Notes: generated from the sequence alone by a model not told the origin. A stretch of DNA of 64,000 bases from Nitrosomonas ureae (GCF_900108305.1 NZ_FNUX01000012.1:1-64000); one strand, 5' to 3'; numbered from the stretch's first letter, positions 35,175 to 44,919 are shown. Translations and numbers: made by a program.

Positions 35175-36802
35175 CAGAGGCTCCTTCGGGTGGTGACGGA
35201 GGTGGTGGGTCGTTTTTGACCAACCGATTGCTCTCTACTTAAAGCATGCTGTTTCGTTAACTGCTGCCGGTATTGTTCAAGTTGCTTTTCATCAAATATC
35301 ACGCGCATTTTATTTTGCGCTGCAACCTGTGCTATCTGAAGGCGAAACTGTTCTGTCCCATTGATCGCCAGGTGGCTGCCGTACTTCTTCATGGCCACTT
35401 GCAAAATATCTCTCAAGGCTTTCTGCGATGTATCCGGCAGAACGATGAGCCGTTTGCCGTCATCGCGGATAGTGGTTGATCCTGCTTTATAAGTGACTGT
35501 GCCGATTTTGGTGATCGATTCCACCAAGACATCCTTGAAGTAGCTATTAGCGATGGAACCATCATTGCTTTGCTTAGCTGATACCTGGTTGCCCTTAAAT
35601 TGACCGGATCTTCTGGATCGCAATACGGCCAATGCTTCAGCATTGCCATTTTTGGCCTCAAATGTGAGCCAATCCAGCCACCCCATTCTGGAATGATGGG
35701 CCTTAGAGTGCTGATAGGATTTTTGATAATCACTTTTAATGACTTCGATAGTCGTTTTGAATTGCTGATGTGCGGTTGCATACAGCGCTTTTTTGGCCAA
35801 TCTCCCAGCTTTGATGCTTTTAATGATGTTTCGCTTGAGTTTGGCTTCCCGTTTGGCGCGGTCAATGAGTTGATCTCTGCTTTGGCGCAACATAACCCAC
35901 TGGCTTGAACGATGTCTGACGCTATTCGCTTGCTCTTGCTGGTATCTTGAATAGAGCTTTGAAGTATCCATTTGATTTTGTAGCGGTCTTGGCTGGTATT
36001 GTTTGGTGTCTGGGCTTGAAGATTGAACAGAATGCTCACCAGATACAAAAGCGCCCAGTCTTTGGGTCAAATTGCCTTTGGAGAGAGAACGGTCAACCGA
36101 ACTGGCTTTAACAGCCACACCATTGTTGGCAACCAATACAAACCCGTTGCCACGCTCCTTGATTTCAAGGCCATGTGTTTTAAGCACCTGATGCAAATCC
36201 TGCCAGCTGCACGACTGCTTCATTTCATCCAAGCACTTACGCTTGATCCAGCTAAGCAAGCTCTCCACACCGGTTCTGGTTTCAATTTCCTGCGCCACTC
36301 TGGATGCTTTATCACTCACAGTTTCATGATTAATCTTTACTAAACCATATTCCTGTTCGATTAGCTCGCAAAGATTGGCTATTTTTTTGTAGTCATAGTA
36401 GGGGCTATGGATTGTGAGGGCTCTGGGGTGAATCTTATTGAGTGCAATATGCACATGTAGGTTATTGGTATCATCATGCACAACGCTGATGCGTTGATGG
36501 CCACCAAAACCCAGAGCCTCGCAAAATCGCTCTTCAATAGCATTCAGGTCAGAAAGGGATAAACGTTCCCCTTCAGGGAAGCTCAGTACCAAATGACAGG
36601 TTTTGTCTGATTTAGCGCGAGTGTTCATTTCCTGTGTGTTTTGTATCTCTATCAATGCAGCCATCTGATCGTCTGAATAACAGTTTGATACCTTGATCTG
36701 ACTGATACGTTCACTCTTGCCTTGAGGATCAGTCAGATACTGTATCAGCGCAGAGTAATTGCTTTTGCGCACTGATTTGATGGGTATGATTTTAGCGATC
36801 AT
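35174..36802 (-). CDS. traI: TraI, IncP-type relaxase
   Basis: The 542-residue MobP relaxase keeps the RP4 TraI active-site layout at the same positions: Tyr22 (LIQYLTDP), Ser74 (LVLSFPEGE), and His116/His118 (HVHIALNKIHP). It nicks oriT on one strand and stays bound to the 5' end. The C-terminal half has an LPD7-type domain (RDDGKRLIVLPDTSQKALRD, then MRVIFDEKQL). It is shorter than RP4 TraI, about 730 residues. The KorB-like palindrome lies five bases upstream of the ATG. Confidence 0.94.
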   Translation of the reverse strand: MIAKIIPIKSVRKSNYSALIQYLTDPQGKSERISQIKVSNCYSDDQMAALIEIQNTQEMNTRAKSDKTCHLVLSFPEGERLSLSDLNAIEERFCEALGFGGHQRISVVHDDTNNLHVHIALNKIHPRALTIHSPYYDYKKIANLCELIEQEYGLVKINHETVSDKASRVAQEIETRTGVESLLSWIKRKCLDEMKQSCSWQDLHQVLKTHGLEIKERGNGFVLVANNGVAVKASSVDRSLSKGNLTQRLGAFVSGEHSVQSSSPDTKQYQPRPLQNQMDTSKLYSRYQQEQANSVRHRSSQWVMLRQSRDQLIDRAKREAKLKRNIIKSIKAGRLAKKALYATAHQQFKTTIEVIKSDYQKSYQHSKAHHSRMGWLDWLTFEAKNGNAEALAVLRSRRSGQFKGNQVSAKQSNDGSIANSYFKDVLVESITKIGTVTYKAGSTTIRDDGKRLIVLPDTSQKALRDILQVAMKKYGSHLAINGTEQFRLQIAQVAAQNKMRVIFDEKQLEQYRQQLTKQHALSREQSVGQKRPTTSVTTRRSL

Positions 36803-36807
36803 CGTAT

Positions 36808-36820
36808 TTAAGCTGCTTAA
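36808..36820. promoter_or_regulatory. KorB-like operator between traJ and traI
   Basis: TTAAGCTGCTTAA, identical to the palindrome at 3378-3390 upstream of trbA. It lies in the 41-base gap between traJ and traI, so close to the traI ATG that bound protein would also cover the ribosome-binding region of the DNA. This suggests an internal control point in the Tra1 operon. Confidence 0.6.
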
Positions 36821-36843
36821 GTCAAAAAGGACTATTCCGAAAG

Positions 36844-37212
36844 TTATTTTTTAAGCTTCATAATGGCATCCAGCATCGTGCTTTGCGTATTTCGGATACT
36901 GTCCAAGGTTAAATGCAATTGTGACTTGCCAACATATTTTGCACGCTCGTCATTGGTAAGCCAAAGTTTGATCAAGCCACCCAACCTGCCAAGATCACCA
37001 TTGATTTTTAACAAAGCATCCATTTTCCGATTATCTATAATGCTGTGCACCTGATAACCCAGACCCAGGTTGCGCAGGTACTCGGCAACGGTTAATCCGG
37101 CATTCGCTGCTTTATTCTTTATTGCAGCTTCCTCGATTGGCAAAACAGGAACCCTGAGCTTCTTATCTCTTCTTTCTTTTTTGATTGCCTTGGGGTTCTT
37201 TTTGTCAATCAT
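36844..37212 (-). CDS. traJ: TraJ, oriT-binding relaxosome protein
   Basis: This 122-residue protein matches TraJ of IncP in length (RP4 TraJ has about 123). It carries the signature INGDLGRLGGLIKLWLT at about residues 70-86. The N-terminal half is a ribbon-helix-helix-like DNA-binding region (LRVPVLPIEEAAIKNKAANA, then AEYLRNLGLGYQV). TraJ binds oriT next to the nic site and recruits TraI. It is transcribed leftward from the oriT region. Confidence 0.92.
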   Translation of the reverse strand: MIDKKNPKAIKKERRDKKLRVPVLPIEEAAIKNKAANAGLTVAEYLRNLGLGYQVHSIIDNRKMDALLKINGDLGRLGGLIKLWLTNDERAKYVGKSQLHLTLDSIRNTQSTMLDAIMKLKK

Positions 37213-37340
37213 TTCAGTTTTCCTCGAAGAGCAAGATCAACGTTGAGCACAGAGTGCGAATAAGTTGTGGTGGAGATGGCCATCTCCACATATCTTGCCC
37301 GGTTCTGTGAGTTTCAAGAAATATACTAACACTATAATCG
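37213..37340. other. oriT: Origin of transfer (oriT) with IncP-type nic site
   Basis: Between the divergent traJ and traK lies TATCTTGCCCGG at 37291-37302, one base different from the RP4 nic core TATCCTGCCCGG. The predicted nick is between 37297 and 37298 on the plus strand. A 20-base perfect palindrome at 37270-37289 (GTGGAGATGG joined to its complement) ends just before it, in the place of the RP4 TraJ/TraI-binding inverted repeat. Position, repeat and nic core agree. Confidence 0.85.
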
Positions 37341-37554
37341 ATGTTTGCAAATAATTTATTTCCGTTATATCATAATTTCAAACAGCATAAAAACACTTGA
37401 AAGAAGCTTTATTCAACTAAATAACAGTCACTTGGAAACAAAAAGAAAGGGTAGGAAATTAATTGATACTGAAAGCAACAAAAAGAAACAGAAAGGAAAG
37501 CAAAAAACTAAAAGCTGTTTGTACGCCAAGATAAATATTTTTGTAAAAATTGTG

Positions 37555-37878
37555 ATGACTAAATCCTTATCAGATCGAATCGCACTTTATGCGGATAAAA
37601 ACAAAAGTACCGGTAAGCAATTTTTACCGGCGTTCATCGCGTTGAAACCCGATATCGAGCAGGCATTAAAGGATGGCTGGACGATTCGCCAGATCTGGAA
37701 CATTTTGCATCAGGAAGAAAAAATCAAATGTTCTTATCAATGGTTCAGGACTTTGGTCAATCGACATATTGGCGAAAACAAAAAGCAGCATCCGTGCATT
37801 GATCAAGGAAAGTCAGCTGGGAATGGTCATGAAGGATTTCGTTTTAATTCTGCAACTGAAAAAGAGGAGTTAGTCTGA
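37555..37878 (+). CDS. traK: TraK, oriT-binding protein
   Basis: The 107-residue protein resembles RP4 TraK: FLPAFIALKPDIEQALKDGW and WNILHQEEKIKCSYQWFRTL in the middle, and the diagnostic C-terminus GFRFNSATEKEELV (RP4 ends GFTFNPTPDKKDLL). TraK wraps the leading-region side of oriT. The open frame continues 210 bases upstream, but those codons read as lysine-rich, AT-rich non-coding sequence, so the ATG at 37555 is preferred. Confidence 0.88.
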   Translation: MTKSLSDRIALYADKNKSTGKQFLPAFIALKPDIEQALKDGWTIRQIWNILHQEEKIKCSYQWFRTLVNRHIGENKKQHPCIDQGKSAGNGHEGFRFNSATEKEELV

Positions 37879-38609
37879 TGGCTAAAATACATATGATTTT
37901 GCAAGGAAAGGGCGGAGTAGGCAAGTCGTTCATATCATCCACGCTAGCACAACATAAGTTTGCCCAAGGCGGCAATCCATTATGCATTGATACAGATCCG
38001 GTTAATGCTACTTTTTATGGCTTTAAAAAACTCAATGTTAAGCAGATTAATGTGATGAACAATGATGAGATTGATCCGAGAAAGTTTGATGATTTAATTG
38101 AACTCATCGCCAAAGCTGAAAATGACGTCATTATTGACAATGGTGCCAGCACCTTTGTACCGATGTCGCATTACCTCATCAGCAATCAGATACCCGCCTT
38201 ACTTCTGGATATGGGGCATGAATTGGTTGTGCATACTGTCATCACCGGTAGTCAGGCTTTGCTGGATACATTGAACGGTTTTGTACATCTGATTAAACAG
38301 TTTCCCAAAGAAGCATTATTTGTCGTCTGGTTAAATCCCTATTGGGGAGAAATCAGCATGAATGGCAAACAGTTTGAAGAAATGAAGGCTTATGTGGATA
38401 ACAAAGCGCGAGTATCCGCCATTATCCGAATTCCGCACTACAAGCCTGAGACTTTTGGCAAAGATTTAAGTGAGATTCTGCAATCGAAATTCACCTTTGA
38501 TGAAGCGCTTAAAAATAGCTCTTTGCCGGTGATGGTACGCCAAAGGTTAACGATTATCCGCAGGCAGCTCTTCACCAACATTGAAAATGTGGCTGCGGTT
38601 TTAACATGA
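37878..38609 (+). CDS. traL: TraL, ParA/MinD-like ATPase of transfer region 1
   Basis: The 243-residue protein is close to RP4 TraL throughout: MAKIHMILQGKGGVGKSFI (deviant Walker A at residues 9-17), PLCIDTDPVNATF, DVIIDNGASTFVP and LFVVWLNPYWGE. It is a P-loop ATPase of the ParA type with an unclear accessory role in conjugation. Its ATG overlaps the traK stop by one base. Confidence 0.93.
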   Translation: MAKIHMILQGKGGVGKSFISSTLAQHKFAQGGNPLCIDTDPVNATFYGFKKLNVKQINVMNNDEIDPRKFDDLIELIAKAENDVIIDNGASTFVPMSHYLISNQIPALLLDMGHELVVHTVITGSQALLDTLNGFVHLIKQFPKEALFVVWLNPYWGEISMNGKQFEEMKAYVDNKARVSAIIRIPHYKPETFGKDLSEILQSKFTFDEALKNSSLPVMVRQRLTIIRRQLFTNIENVAAVLT

Positions 38610-39034
38610 GTAGCGACAAATTAGATGCACTCATTGAAAGAATAGCATCGGAACACGGCATTGTACTGTCACAGGATGATCCGGTGTTGATGATGCATAC
38701 GCTCAACGAAGTATTGCTGGAACAAAATGAAAAAGCCCATGCTGAGCTGCTAAGCAATTACCAGGCGATATTGGAAGAAAACTTTAATCGATGGTGTGAG
38801 TACTCTACCAAAAAATCCAATGCCATTATCAGCGCATCCATGAGTAACGCGCAATTAACACGAGACCAATTCCTGGAAAGCTGTATTCAGCTGATCGATG
38901 ACAAGATAAAAAGTGGAGTGGATCAGGAAACTTATGATCTAGTTAGAATTTCCAGACAGGCGGCCATCATCAATTTACTAGCATCAACCTTACTCTTGGC
39001 TTCGGTTGTAACTATCTTTTTGATTTTGTTATAG
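38606..39034 (+). CDS. traM: TraM, accessory conjugal transfer protein
   Basis: The 142-residue protein follows traL with a four-base overlap, as in RP4 (traM there has about 145 residues). A helical cytoplasmic body (HTLNEVLLEQNEKAHAELL) ends in one C-terminal membrane anchor (INLLASTLLLASVVTIFLILL region, residues 121-142). Its function in RP4 is to raise transfer efficiency; the mechanism is not known. Confidence 0.88.
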   Translation: MSSDKLDALIERIASEHGIVLSQDDPVLMMHTLNEVLLEQNEKAHAELLSNYQAILEENFNRWCEYSTKKSNAIISASMSNAQLTRDQFLESCIQLIDDKIKSGVDQETYDLVRISRQAAIINLLASTLLLASVVTIFLILL

Positions 39035-39064
39035 CAAGATTTCTAAAAATAAGTTGGATACTAC

Positions 39065-39394
39065 ATGAAAACATTAAATTTAAGTGAAGCTGCCCAATTC
39101 TTGAAGTTGCACCCTGAAGAAGTGCGTCGTCGCGCTAAAGCAGGAATTATTCCGGGTGCAAAATTAGGTAAACGGTGGGCATTTATTGATGATGATCTTG
39201 CTGATCATATTCGCTCGTTATATGCTTGCACTCGGCAAGCGTTGCAAGTGGGACATGAGGAGAAACAATTATGTCACTCTGTAAACGTGGTAAGACGTGG
39301 TGGATTAGTTTCACCACACCAAGCGGCGAGCGAGTTAGATGCTCTGCTGCAACTGAAGATAAAACCCAGGCGCAAGAATTCCACGATAAGCTGA
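39065..39394 (+). CDS. Helix-turn-helix protein, probable excisionase
   Basis: The 109-residue protein begins MKTLNLSEAAQFLKLHPEEV and continues AKAGIIPGAKLGKRWAFIDD, a MerR-like HTH_17 domain typical of excisionases. The C-terminal 40 residues are coded in a region that overlaps the integrase by 124 bases and look unstructured. Xis-type proteins bend attachment DNA to favour excision. Position just ahead of the integrase supports this. Confidence 0.75.
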   Translation: MKTLNLSEAAQFLKLHPEEVRRRAKAGIIPGAKLGKRWAFIDDDLADHIRSLYACTRQALQVGHEEKQLCHSVNVVRRGGLVSPHQAASELDALLQLKIKPRRKNSTIS

Positions 39395-40284
39395 AAGCGG
39401 AATCCTGGCGGGTTGCAAGACTAGGGGATAAGCCAAGGCGAACTTGGGATGAGGCGGCTTATAAATGGCTGATGGAGACGCAACATAAAAAGTCACATCA
39501 TGAAGATGTGGCTAAAATAAACTGGATCCAACAGTTCTTCAGAGGCAAGTATCTGGATGAGTTGACTCGTGATGTAATCGCAAACATTGGTGAGCTAAAG
39601 CTTCAGCAATCAAGTCCAGCAACAGCTAATCGCTTATTGGCGCTAATTCGTGCGATCTTGCGGCGATCTGCTTTAGATTGGGAATGGATTGATAAGCCCC
39701 CTGTTATCAAGCTGTATCGTGAAGCAAAGCGCCGAGTACGTTATTTAAGTGCAGAGCAAGCAAATTTGCTTATCCAGGAATTGCCGGAACATTTGGCGGA
39801 TATTGTAAGGTTTTCATTAGCTACAGGGTTGAGACGGTCGAATGTCACGAAACTGGAATGGTCGCAAGTGGATATGCAACGAAATGTTGCATGGATTCAC
39901 GGTGATCAGGCTAAAGCTGGAAAGCCGATTCATGTAACGCTCAATGCGACGGCTATAGCAGTATTAACCAAACAGATCGGCAAGAATCCCAAGTCAGTAT
40001 TTAGTTACAAGGGCAGACCAATCATCCAAGTTAATACAAAAGCTTGGTATAAAGCGTTAAAACGTGCAGGTATTGAAGATTTTCGCTGGCATGATTTGCG
40101 CCATACTTGGGCAAGTTGGTTAACTCAGAATGGTGTGCCATTAAATGTCATTCAGGAGATGGGCGCATGGGAATCTGCTGAGATGGTAAGACGTTATGCG
40201 CATCTAGCTCCAGAGCAATTTGCTCAACATGCCAGAATCGTGGATAACGTACTTAATGGCACAAATTTGACACAATCGAAGTAA
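39271..40284 (+). CDS. int: Tyrosine recombinase (integrase) of the element
   Basis: The 337-residue integrase has the catalytic set: Arg in ATGLRRSNVTKLEW, His-x-x-Arg in WHDLRHTWASWL, Trp in GAWESAEMV, and Tyr in RRYAHLAPEQ. A strong GAGGAG lies upstream of the ATG at 39271 inside the preceding gene. It ends 35 bases before the 3' end of the tRNA-Thr gene, which marks it as the attachment-site recombinase. Confidence 0.95.
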   Translation: MSLCKRGKTWWISFTTPSGERVRCSAATEDKTQAQEFHDKLKAESWRVARLGDKPRRTWDEAAYKWLMETQHKKSHHEDVAKINWIQQFFRGKYLDELTRDVIANIGELKLQQSSPATANRLLALIRAILRRSALDWEWIDKPPVIKLYREAKRRVRYLSAEQANLLIQELPEHLADIVRFSLATGLRRSNVTKLEWSQVDMQRNVAWIHGDQAKAGKPIHVTLNATAIAVLTKQIGKNPKSVFSYKGRPIIQVNTKAWYKALKRAGIEDFRWHDLRHTWASWLTQNGVPLNVIQEMGAWESAEMVRRYAHLAPEQFAQHARIVDNVLNGTNLTQSK

Positions 40285-40319
40285 AAGCGGTTCGGTTATG
40301 TTTCTAAGTCTTTGTTTAA

Positions 40320-40395
<76 letters not shown>

Positions 40396-40616
40396 CCGGC
40401 TTAAATTAAGCGAGGTATTATAGATGGTTGAGGAATTGCGGGCAAATGATAACGGGGTGAATGCAATAGTTTGTGTTTTTGTTGTATTTTTTATTGCCGC
40501 AAAATGAACTTTTTCTCAATAATCCCATTCAATACTTTTCTGACAATTTTCGCTTAAGTTCGGCGAATTTCGTCAAAAATCTGTACATTTCTCGTACAAC
40601 GGTACATAATTAGCAA

Positions 40617-41069
40617 ATGGACTCAAAAAAGACGAAAGCTGATAATATCTTGATTATTCATGGACCCAACTTGAATTTGCTGGGTGTTCGGGAGCCCGAG
40701 CTATATGGCGGTGCAACCTTGGAAGATATTAACAGAAATTTAAGTAAATTAGCTGAGAATACTGCGTTTAAACTGGATTTTTTTCAGAGTAATGCTGAAT
40801 CGGCATTGATTGAAAGAATTCAGCAAACGATGGATGATGGAACAAATTTCATTATCATCAATCCGGCGGCCTATACGCATACCAGTATCGCCATGCGGGA
40901 TGCGATTGCCGCAGTCAAGCTGCCATTTATCGAAGTACATTTGTCGAATATTTATTCTCGTGAACTCTTTCGTCAACGCTCCTATTTCTCGGATTTGGCG
41001 ATTGGTGTTATCAGTGGCTTGGGTGCCAAGGGCTATGAATTGGCGCTGAAATATGCGATGACATCTTAA
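40617..41069 (+). CDS. aroQ: Type II 3-dehydroquinate dehydratase
   Basis: This 150-residue shikimate-pathway enzyme converts 3-dehydroquinate to 3-dehydroshikimate. The family signature [17 protein letters not shown] is at residues 14-30, the catalytic Tyr is in ELYGG, and the His/Asn region [10 protein letters not shown] and [11 protein letters not shown] are present. The N-terminus has about ten residues more than usual. It is the first chromosomal gene after the tRNA and heads the classical aroQ-accB-accC cluster. Confidence 0.95.
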   Translation: MDSKKTKADNILIIHGPNLNLLGVREPELYGGATLEDINRNLSKLAENTAFKLDFFQSNAESALIERIQQTMDDGTNFIIINPAAYTHTSIAMRDAIAAVKLPFIEVHLSNIYSRELFRQRSYFSDLAIGVISGLGAKGYELALKYAMTS

Positions 41070-41134
41070 GAATCTGTTGTTGACTATAGTTATAAAACTT
41101 CCTTACGGCGAGACAATGTCTCGGGAGATTGGAT

Positions 41135-41617
41135 ATGGATTTAAGAAAGCTGAAGAAACTTATTGAGTTGGTTGAAGAGTCAAGTATTGCTGAGCTGGAG
41201 ATTACGGAAGGCGAAGAGAAAGTGCGTATCAGTAAATCCGGTGCGGGTGTGCAGAACTACGCCTTCATGCCGCCTGCCATGGCGGCAGTGATGCCTCCGG
41301 CTTCGCAGTCAGCGCCGGCAGCGATTTCTGAAGCCAATGCATCTGCTGAAACAGCAGACGCCAACCATAAATCCATCCCGGATGGACATATGGTCAAGTC
41401 TCCGATGGTAGGTACGTTTTATCGAGCTGCATCGCCTGGAGCCAGCCCATTTGTTGAAGTTGGACAGAGCGTTAAAGTCGGAGACACACTCTGCATCATT
41501 GAGGCAATGAAATTGCTCAATGAAATAGAAGCGGATAAAAATGGTGTGATCAAAGCGATCTTGTCAGAGAATGGGCAGCCCGTTGAGTACGGTGAACCTT
41601 TATTCGTGATTCAATAA
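41135..41617 (+). CDS. accB: Biotin carboxyl carrier protein of acetyl-CoA carboxylase
   Basis: The 160-residue protein has an N-terminal helical region ([16 protein letters not shown]), an Ala/Pro-rich linker at 45-85, and the C-terminal biotinyl domain with the biotinylated Lys in [10 protein letters not shown]. It carries biotin and carboxylate in the first step of fatty acid synthesis. GGGAG seven bases upstream selects the ATG at 41135 over a TTG two codons earlier. Followed 24 bases later by accC. Confidence 0.96.
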   Translation: MDLRKLKKLIELVEESSIAELEITEGEEKVRISKSGAGVQNYAFMPPAMAAVMPPASQSAPAAISEANASAETADANHKSIPDGHMVKSPMVGTFYRAASPGASPFVEVGQSVKVGDTLCIIEAMKLLNEIEADKNGVIKAILSENGQPVEYGEPLFVIQ

Positions 41618-41641
41618 TGCTCTGAATAGAGATCGGATACT

Positions 41642-43003
41642 ATGTTTGAGAAGATTCTTATTGCAAATCGCGGTGAAATTGCGTTGCGAATTCAGCGCGC
41701 ATGCCGTGCGATGGGCATCAAAACCGTGGCCGTGCATTCTGAGGCTGATGCAGAAGCCAAATACGTGATGCTGGCCGATGAGTCGGTTTGTATCGGCCCG
41801 GCTCCTGTCGGGCAGAGTTACCTGAATATACCGGCTATTATCAGTGCCGCCGAGGTGACCGATGCAGAGGCTATTCATCCGGGGTATGGATTTTTGTCAG
41901 AAAATGCGGATTTTGCCGAACGGGTTGAAAAAAGCGGGTTTGTATTTATTGGCCCAAGATCGGAAACCATTCGGTTGATGGGAGATAAAGTCAGCGCAAA
42001 GAATGCCATGAAAAGCGCCGGTGTTCCGTGCGTCCCGGGATCGGAGGGTGCTTTGCCGGAAGACCTTGATGAGATAAGAAGGATTGTCAAGGAGATCGGC
42101 TATCCCGTAATTCTTAAAGCCGCAGGTGGAGGCGGTGGACGCGGTATGCGGGTGGTGCATACCGAAGCCGCGCTCTCCAATGCGGTTGTCATGACACGCA
42201 ATGAAGCACAGTCGGCATTTGGCAATCCGACCGTTTATGCAGAGAAATTTCTGGAAAATCCGCGTCATATTGAATTTCAGTTATTGATTGATGAGCATGG
42301 TCATGCCGTTCACTTGGGCGAAAGGGATTGCTCCCTGCAACGTCGTCACCAGAAAATTCTCGAGGAAGCGCCTGCGCCCGGAATATCCGAGAAATTGCGT
42401 AATAAAATCGGTGAACGTTGTGCGGATGCGTGCCGCCGTATCAAATACCGCGGTGTAGGCACGTTTGAATTTCTGTTTGAGAATAATGAGTTTTACTTTA
42501 TCGAGATGAACACCCGCTTACAGGTGGAGCATCCGGTAACAGAGGCGATCACGGGTATCGATCTGGTTCAGGCACAAATCAATGTTGCGGCCGGTAATGT
42601 TTTACCAATAGGTCAGAAAGATATCGTGTTCAAGGGCCATGCCATTGAATGCCGCATTAATGCGGAAGATGCTTATAAACTGACACCTTCTGCCGGGCGT
42701 ATCACGCAATATCATGCGCCAGGCGGTCCCGGAGTGCGAGTTGACTCGCACGTTTACCATAATTATATGGTGCCGCCCTATTATGATTCGATGATTGGAA
42801 AAATCATTACATATGGCGATACGCGTGAGCAAGCGATTGCACGCATGCGGATTGCGCTGTCTGAAATGGTGGTGGCCGGAATCAAGACCAATATCCCACT
42901 GCATCGTGACTTGCTGAATGACGCGACTTTCTTGCGCGGCGGGGTTTCAATTCATTATCTGGAACAGAAGCTTGCGTTGCACAATAAAACCAAGACGGAT
43001 TGA
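41642..43003 (+). CDS. accC: Biotin carboxylase subunit of acetyl-CoA carboxylase
   Basis: The 453-residue ATP-grasp enzyme carboxylates the biotin on AccB. It shows [15 protein letters not shown] at the start, the glycine-rich ATP loop [43 protein letters not shown] and the catalytic [13 protein letters not shown]. Length is standard. The accB-accC pair is an operon. Confidence 0.97.
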   Translation: MFEKILIANRGEIALRIQRACRAMGIKTVAVHSEADAEAKYVMLADESVCIGPAPVGQSYLNIPAIISAAEVTDAEAIHPGYGFLSENADFAERVEKSGFVFIGPRSETIRLMGDKVSAKNAMKSAGVPCVPGSEGALPEDLDEIRRIVKEIGYPVILKAAGGGGGRGMRVVHTEAALSNAVVMTRNEAQSAFGNPTVYAEKFLENPRHIEFQLLIDEHGHAVHLGERDCSLQRRHQKILEEAPAPGISEKLRNKIGERCADACRRIKYRGVGTFEFLFENNEFYFIEMNTRLQVEHPVTEAITGIDLVQAQINVAAGNVLPIGQKDIVFKGHAIECRINAEDAYKLTPSAGRITQYHAPGGPGVRVDSHVYHNYMVPPYYDSMIGKIITYGDTREQAIARMRIALSEMVVAGIKTNIPLHRDLLNDATFLRGGVSIHYLEQKLALHNKTKTD

Positions 43004-43035
43004 GCGCCGGATTGGGCCGTAAGCCTACAGTAAGT

Positions 43036-43950
43036 ATGTCCTGGGTTACGTTAATTATCAAAGCTGATGCAGCGAATGCCGAGTTGTTGAGCGATGCATT
43101 GATGGAACAGGGCGCGTTATCGGTGGACATTCATGATGCCGCTGCCGACACGCAAGACGAGCAAATGCTGTTTGGAGAACCCGGAGAGCCTTGCGATGAA
43201 ATCTGGCGCAATGCTGAAATTTCTGCATTGTTCAATCAGGATGCCGATGTGGATGAAATTCTGCACAATGTGATGAATAGCGTGCAGCCGGAAGGACAAC
43301 TGGATTTTCGCCTGGAACGCGTTGAAGAGCAGGATTGGGTGCGTCTGACCCAATCACAATTTGATCCCATTCGGATTTCGCAGCGATTATGGATTGTTCC
43401 CACTTGGCATCAGGCGCCTGATCCTGATGCGATTAATCTGATACTGGATCCGGGCTTGGCTTTTGGAACCGGTAGCCACCCCACAACGCAATTATGTCTC
43501 AGTTGGCTGGATCAAAATTTGCAGCCCGGGGATAAAGTCGTTGATTATGGCTGCGGTTCCGGAATATTGGCGGTAGCTGCTTTAAAACTGGGTGCCAGTC
43601 ACGTCGCCGGTATCGATATTGATCCCCAGGCAGTTAAAGCCAGTCAGGAAAATGCAGTCAGGAATCATTGCCCTGCATCTCAATTCTTTTTTACAACCGA
43701 TCATCAGACGGCTACCCGTAATTTGCAACCGCAGGGGGCGGATATCGTGGTTGCCAATATTCTGGCGAATCCTTTAATCATGCTGGCTCCGGTTCTAGCG
43801 CAATTGGTTCGACAGCAAGGCTCCATCGCATTGTCCGGAATCTTGCAGCAGCAAGCTGCAGAAGTTAAGCGCGCCTACCAACAGTGGTTTGATATGCACA
43901 GTGGCGAAGAGCAGCAGGAATGGGTGTTGTTAACCGGAAGTAAAAGGTGA
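43036..43950 (+). CDS. prmA: Ribosomal protein L11 methyltransferase
   Basis: The 304-residue PrmA trimethylates L11. It has the N-terminal L11-recognition domain, then the Rossmann methyltransferase domain with DPGLAFGTGSHPTTQLCL, VVDYGCGSGILAVAALKLGA and VVANILANPL (the N-P-L catalytic motif region). The ATG at 43036 gives the usual opening MSWVTLII; the frame is open for 36 bases before it, overlapping accC. The accC-prmA order is common in betaproteobacteria. Confidence 0.95.
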   Translation: MSWVTLIIKADAANAELLSDALMEQGALSVDIHDAAADTQDEQMLFGEPGEPCDEIWRNAEISALFNQDADVDEILHNVMNSVQPEGQLDFRLERVEEQDWVRLTQSQFDPIRISQRLWIVPTWHQAPDPDAINLILDPGLAFGTGSHPTTQLCLSWLDQNLQPGDKVVDYGCGSGILAVAALKLGASHVAGIDIDPQAVKASQENAVRNHCPASQFFFTTDHQTATRNLQPQGADIVVANILANPLIMLAPVLAQLVRQQGSIALSGILQQQAAEVKRAYQQWFDMHSGEEQQEWVLLTGSKR

Positions 43951-44036
43951 AATAATTACCTCTTTATCGAGTCTCCGGACTTGCAGATCAAATCACTGAT
44001 CAATTCAACGTGATGATCCAATTCAGGCAATAACCT

Positions 44037-44864
44037 ATGGCACTTGTAACACTTTGTCCCGGTTGCAGCACCACCTTCCGTGTGAATGCCGCGCAATTAC
44101 AGGCGCATGGAGGTGATGTGCGTTGCGGGTGCTGCCAACGGATTTTCAATGGATTTGCCACGCTGATTACGGTCAATGAATCGGCCATCGAATATACATC
44201 CCAGATTCAATTGCAACCTTTCAACACGCCTGAAGATGCGGTGGAAAACCAGGCTACTTCCGAGAACCCGGATAGTCCGATCGAACTGCAAGTTATTTCA
44301 GATTTAAATCAGGAAGTAACTGAAACTACAGAAATAACGGAAACTGCTGCGGATCAGCTATTTGCAGATGAAAAACCGGATAAGCGATCGTATCTGAAGT
44401 GGGGTCTGGTGAATGCTCTTCTGGGGTTGTTCCTGATGGGTCAGATTGCCTATGGCTATCGTACCGAGCTGACTATGATTGCACCGGAAATCAGGCCTCG
44501 TTTGGAACGATTGTGCGAATTCCTGATGTGTACAGTGCCTTATGCGCAAGATATTGACCAGATCGGCATCGAATCATCCGAATTACAGAAAAATACTGCG
44601 CAACAGCCTGAAGTGACTACGATGTACGCGACCATTCATAATTACGCATCTTTTCCACAAGCCTGGCCCGCGTTGCAATTGTCGCTGCTGAATGCACAAG
44701 AAAAATTAATTGCCAGCCGCATTTTTACAGCGCAGGATTATTTACAGGAAGCGGATAAACCATTGCAATTTATTCAACCTCATCAGGAAATAGAAATTAG
44801 ATTGAACTTTAACAGCGATCAACTGGATGCGTTAGGTTATCGCCTGCTCTTGCTATATCCCTAA
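44037..44864 (+). CDS. Zinc-ribbon DUF3426 membrane protein
   Basis: The 275-residue protein starts with an MJ0042-type zinc ribbon ([10 protein letters not shown], then [12 protein letters not shown]), with four Cys. An acidic linker and one membrane helix ([19 protein letters not shown], about 122-140) follow, then the DUF3426 domain outside. This protein follows prmA in many betaproteobacteria. Its function is unknown. Confidence 0.9.
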   Translation: MALVTLCPGCSTTFRVNAAQLQAHGGDVRCGCCQRIFNGFATLITVNESAIEYTSQIQLQPFNTPEDAVENQATSENPDSPIELQVISDLNQEVTETTEITETAADQLFADEKPDKRSYLKWGLVNALLGLFLMGQIAYGYRTELTMIAPEIRPRLERLCEFLMCTVPYAQDIDQIGIESSELQKNTAQQPEVTTMYATIHNYASFPQAWPALQLSLLNAQEKLIASRIFTAQDYLQEADKPLQFIQPHQEIEIRLNFNSDQLDALGYRLLLLYP

Positions 44865-44919
44865 GCCACCTGATCCCGCGGTCAAGTGATATGTGCTGTC
44901 AAAAATGGAGTCCATCGAT

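Noticed and set aside
37345-37554. N-terminal extension of traK
   Set aside because: The extra 70 residues are Lys/Asn-rich with AT-rich codons and run into the oriT region; RP4 TraK begins near the chosen ATG.
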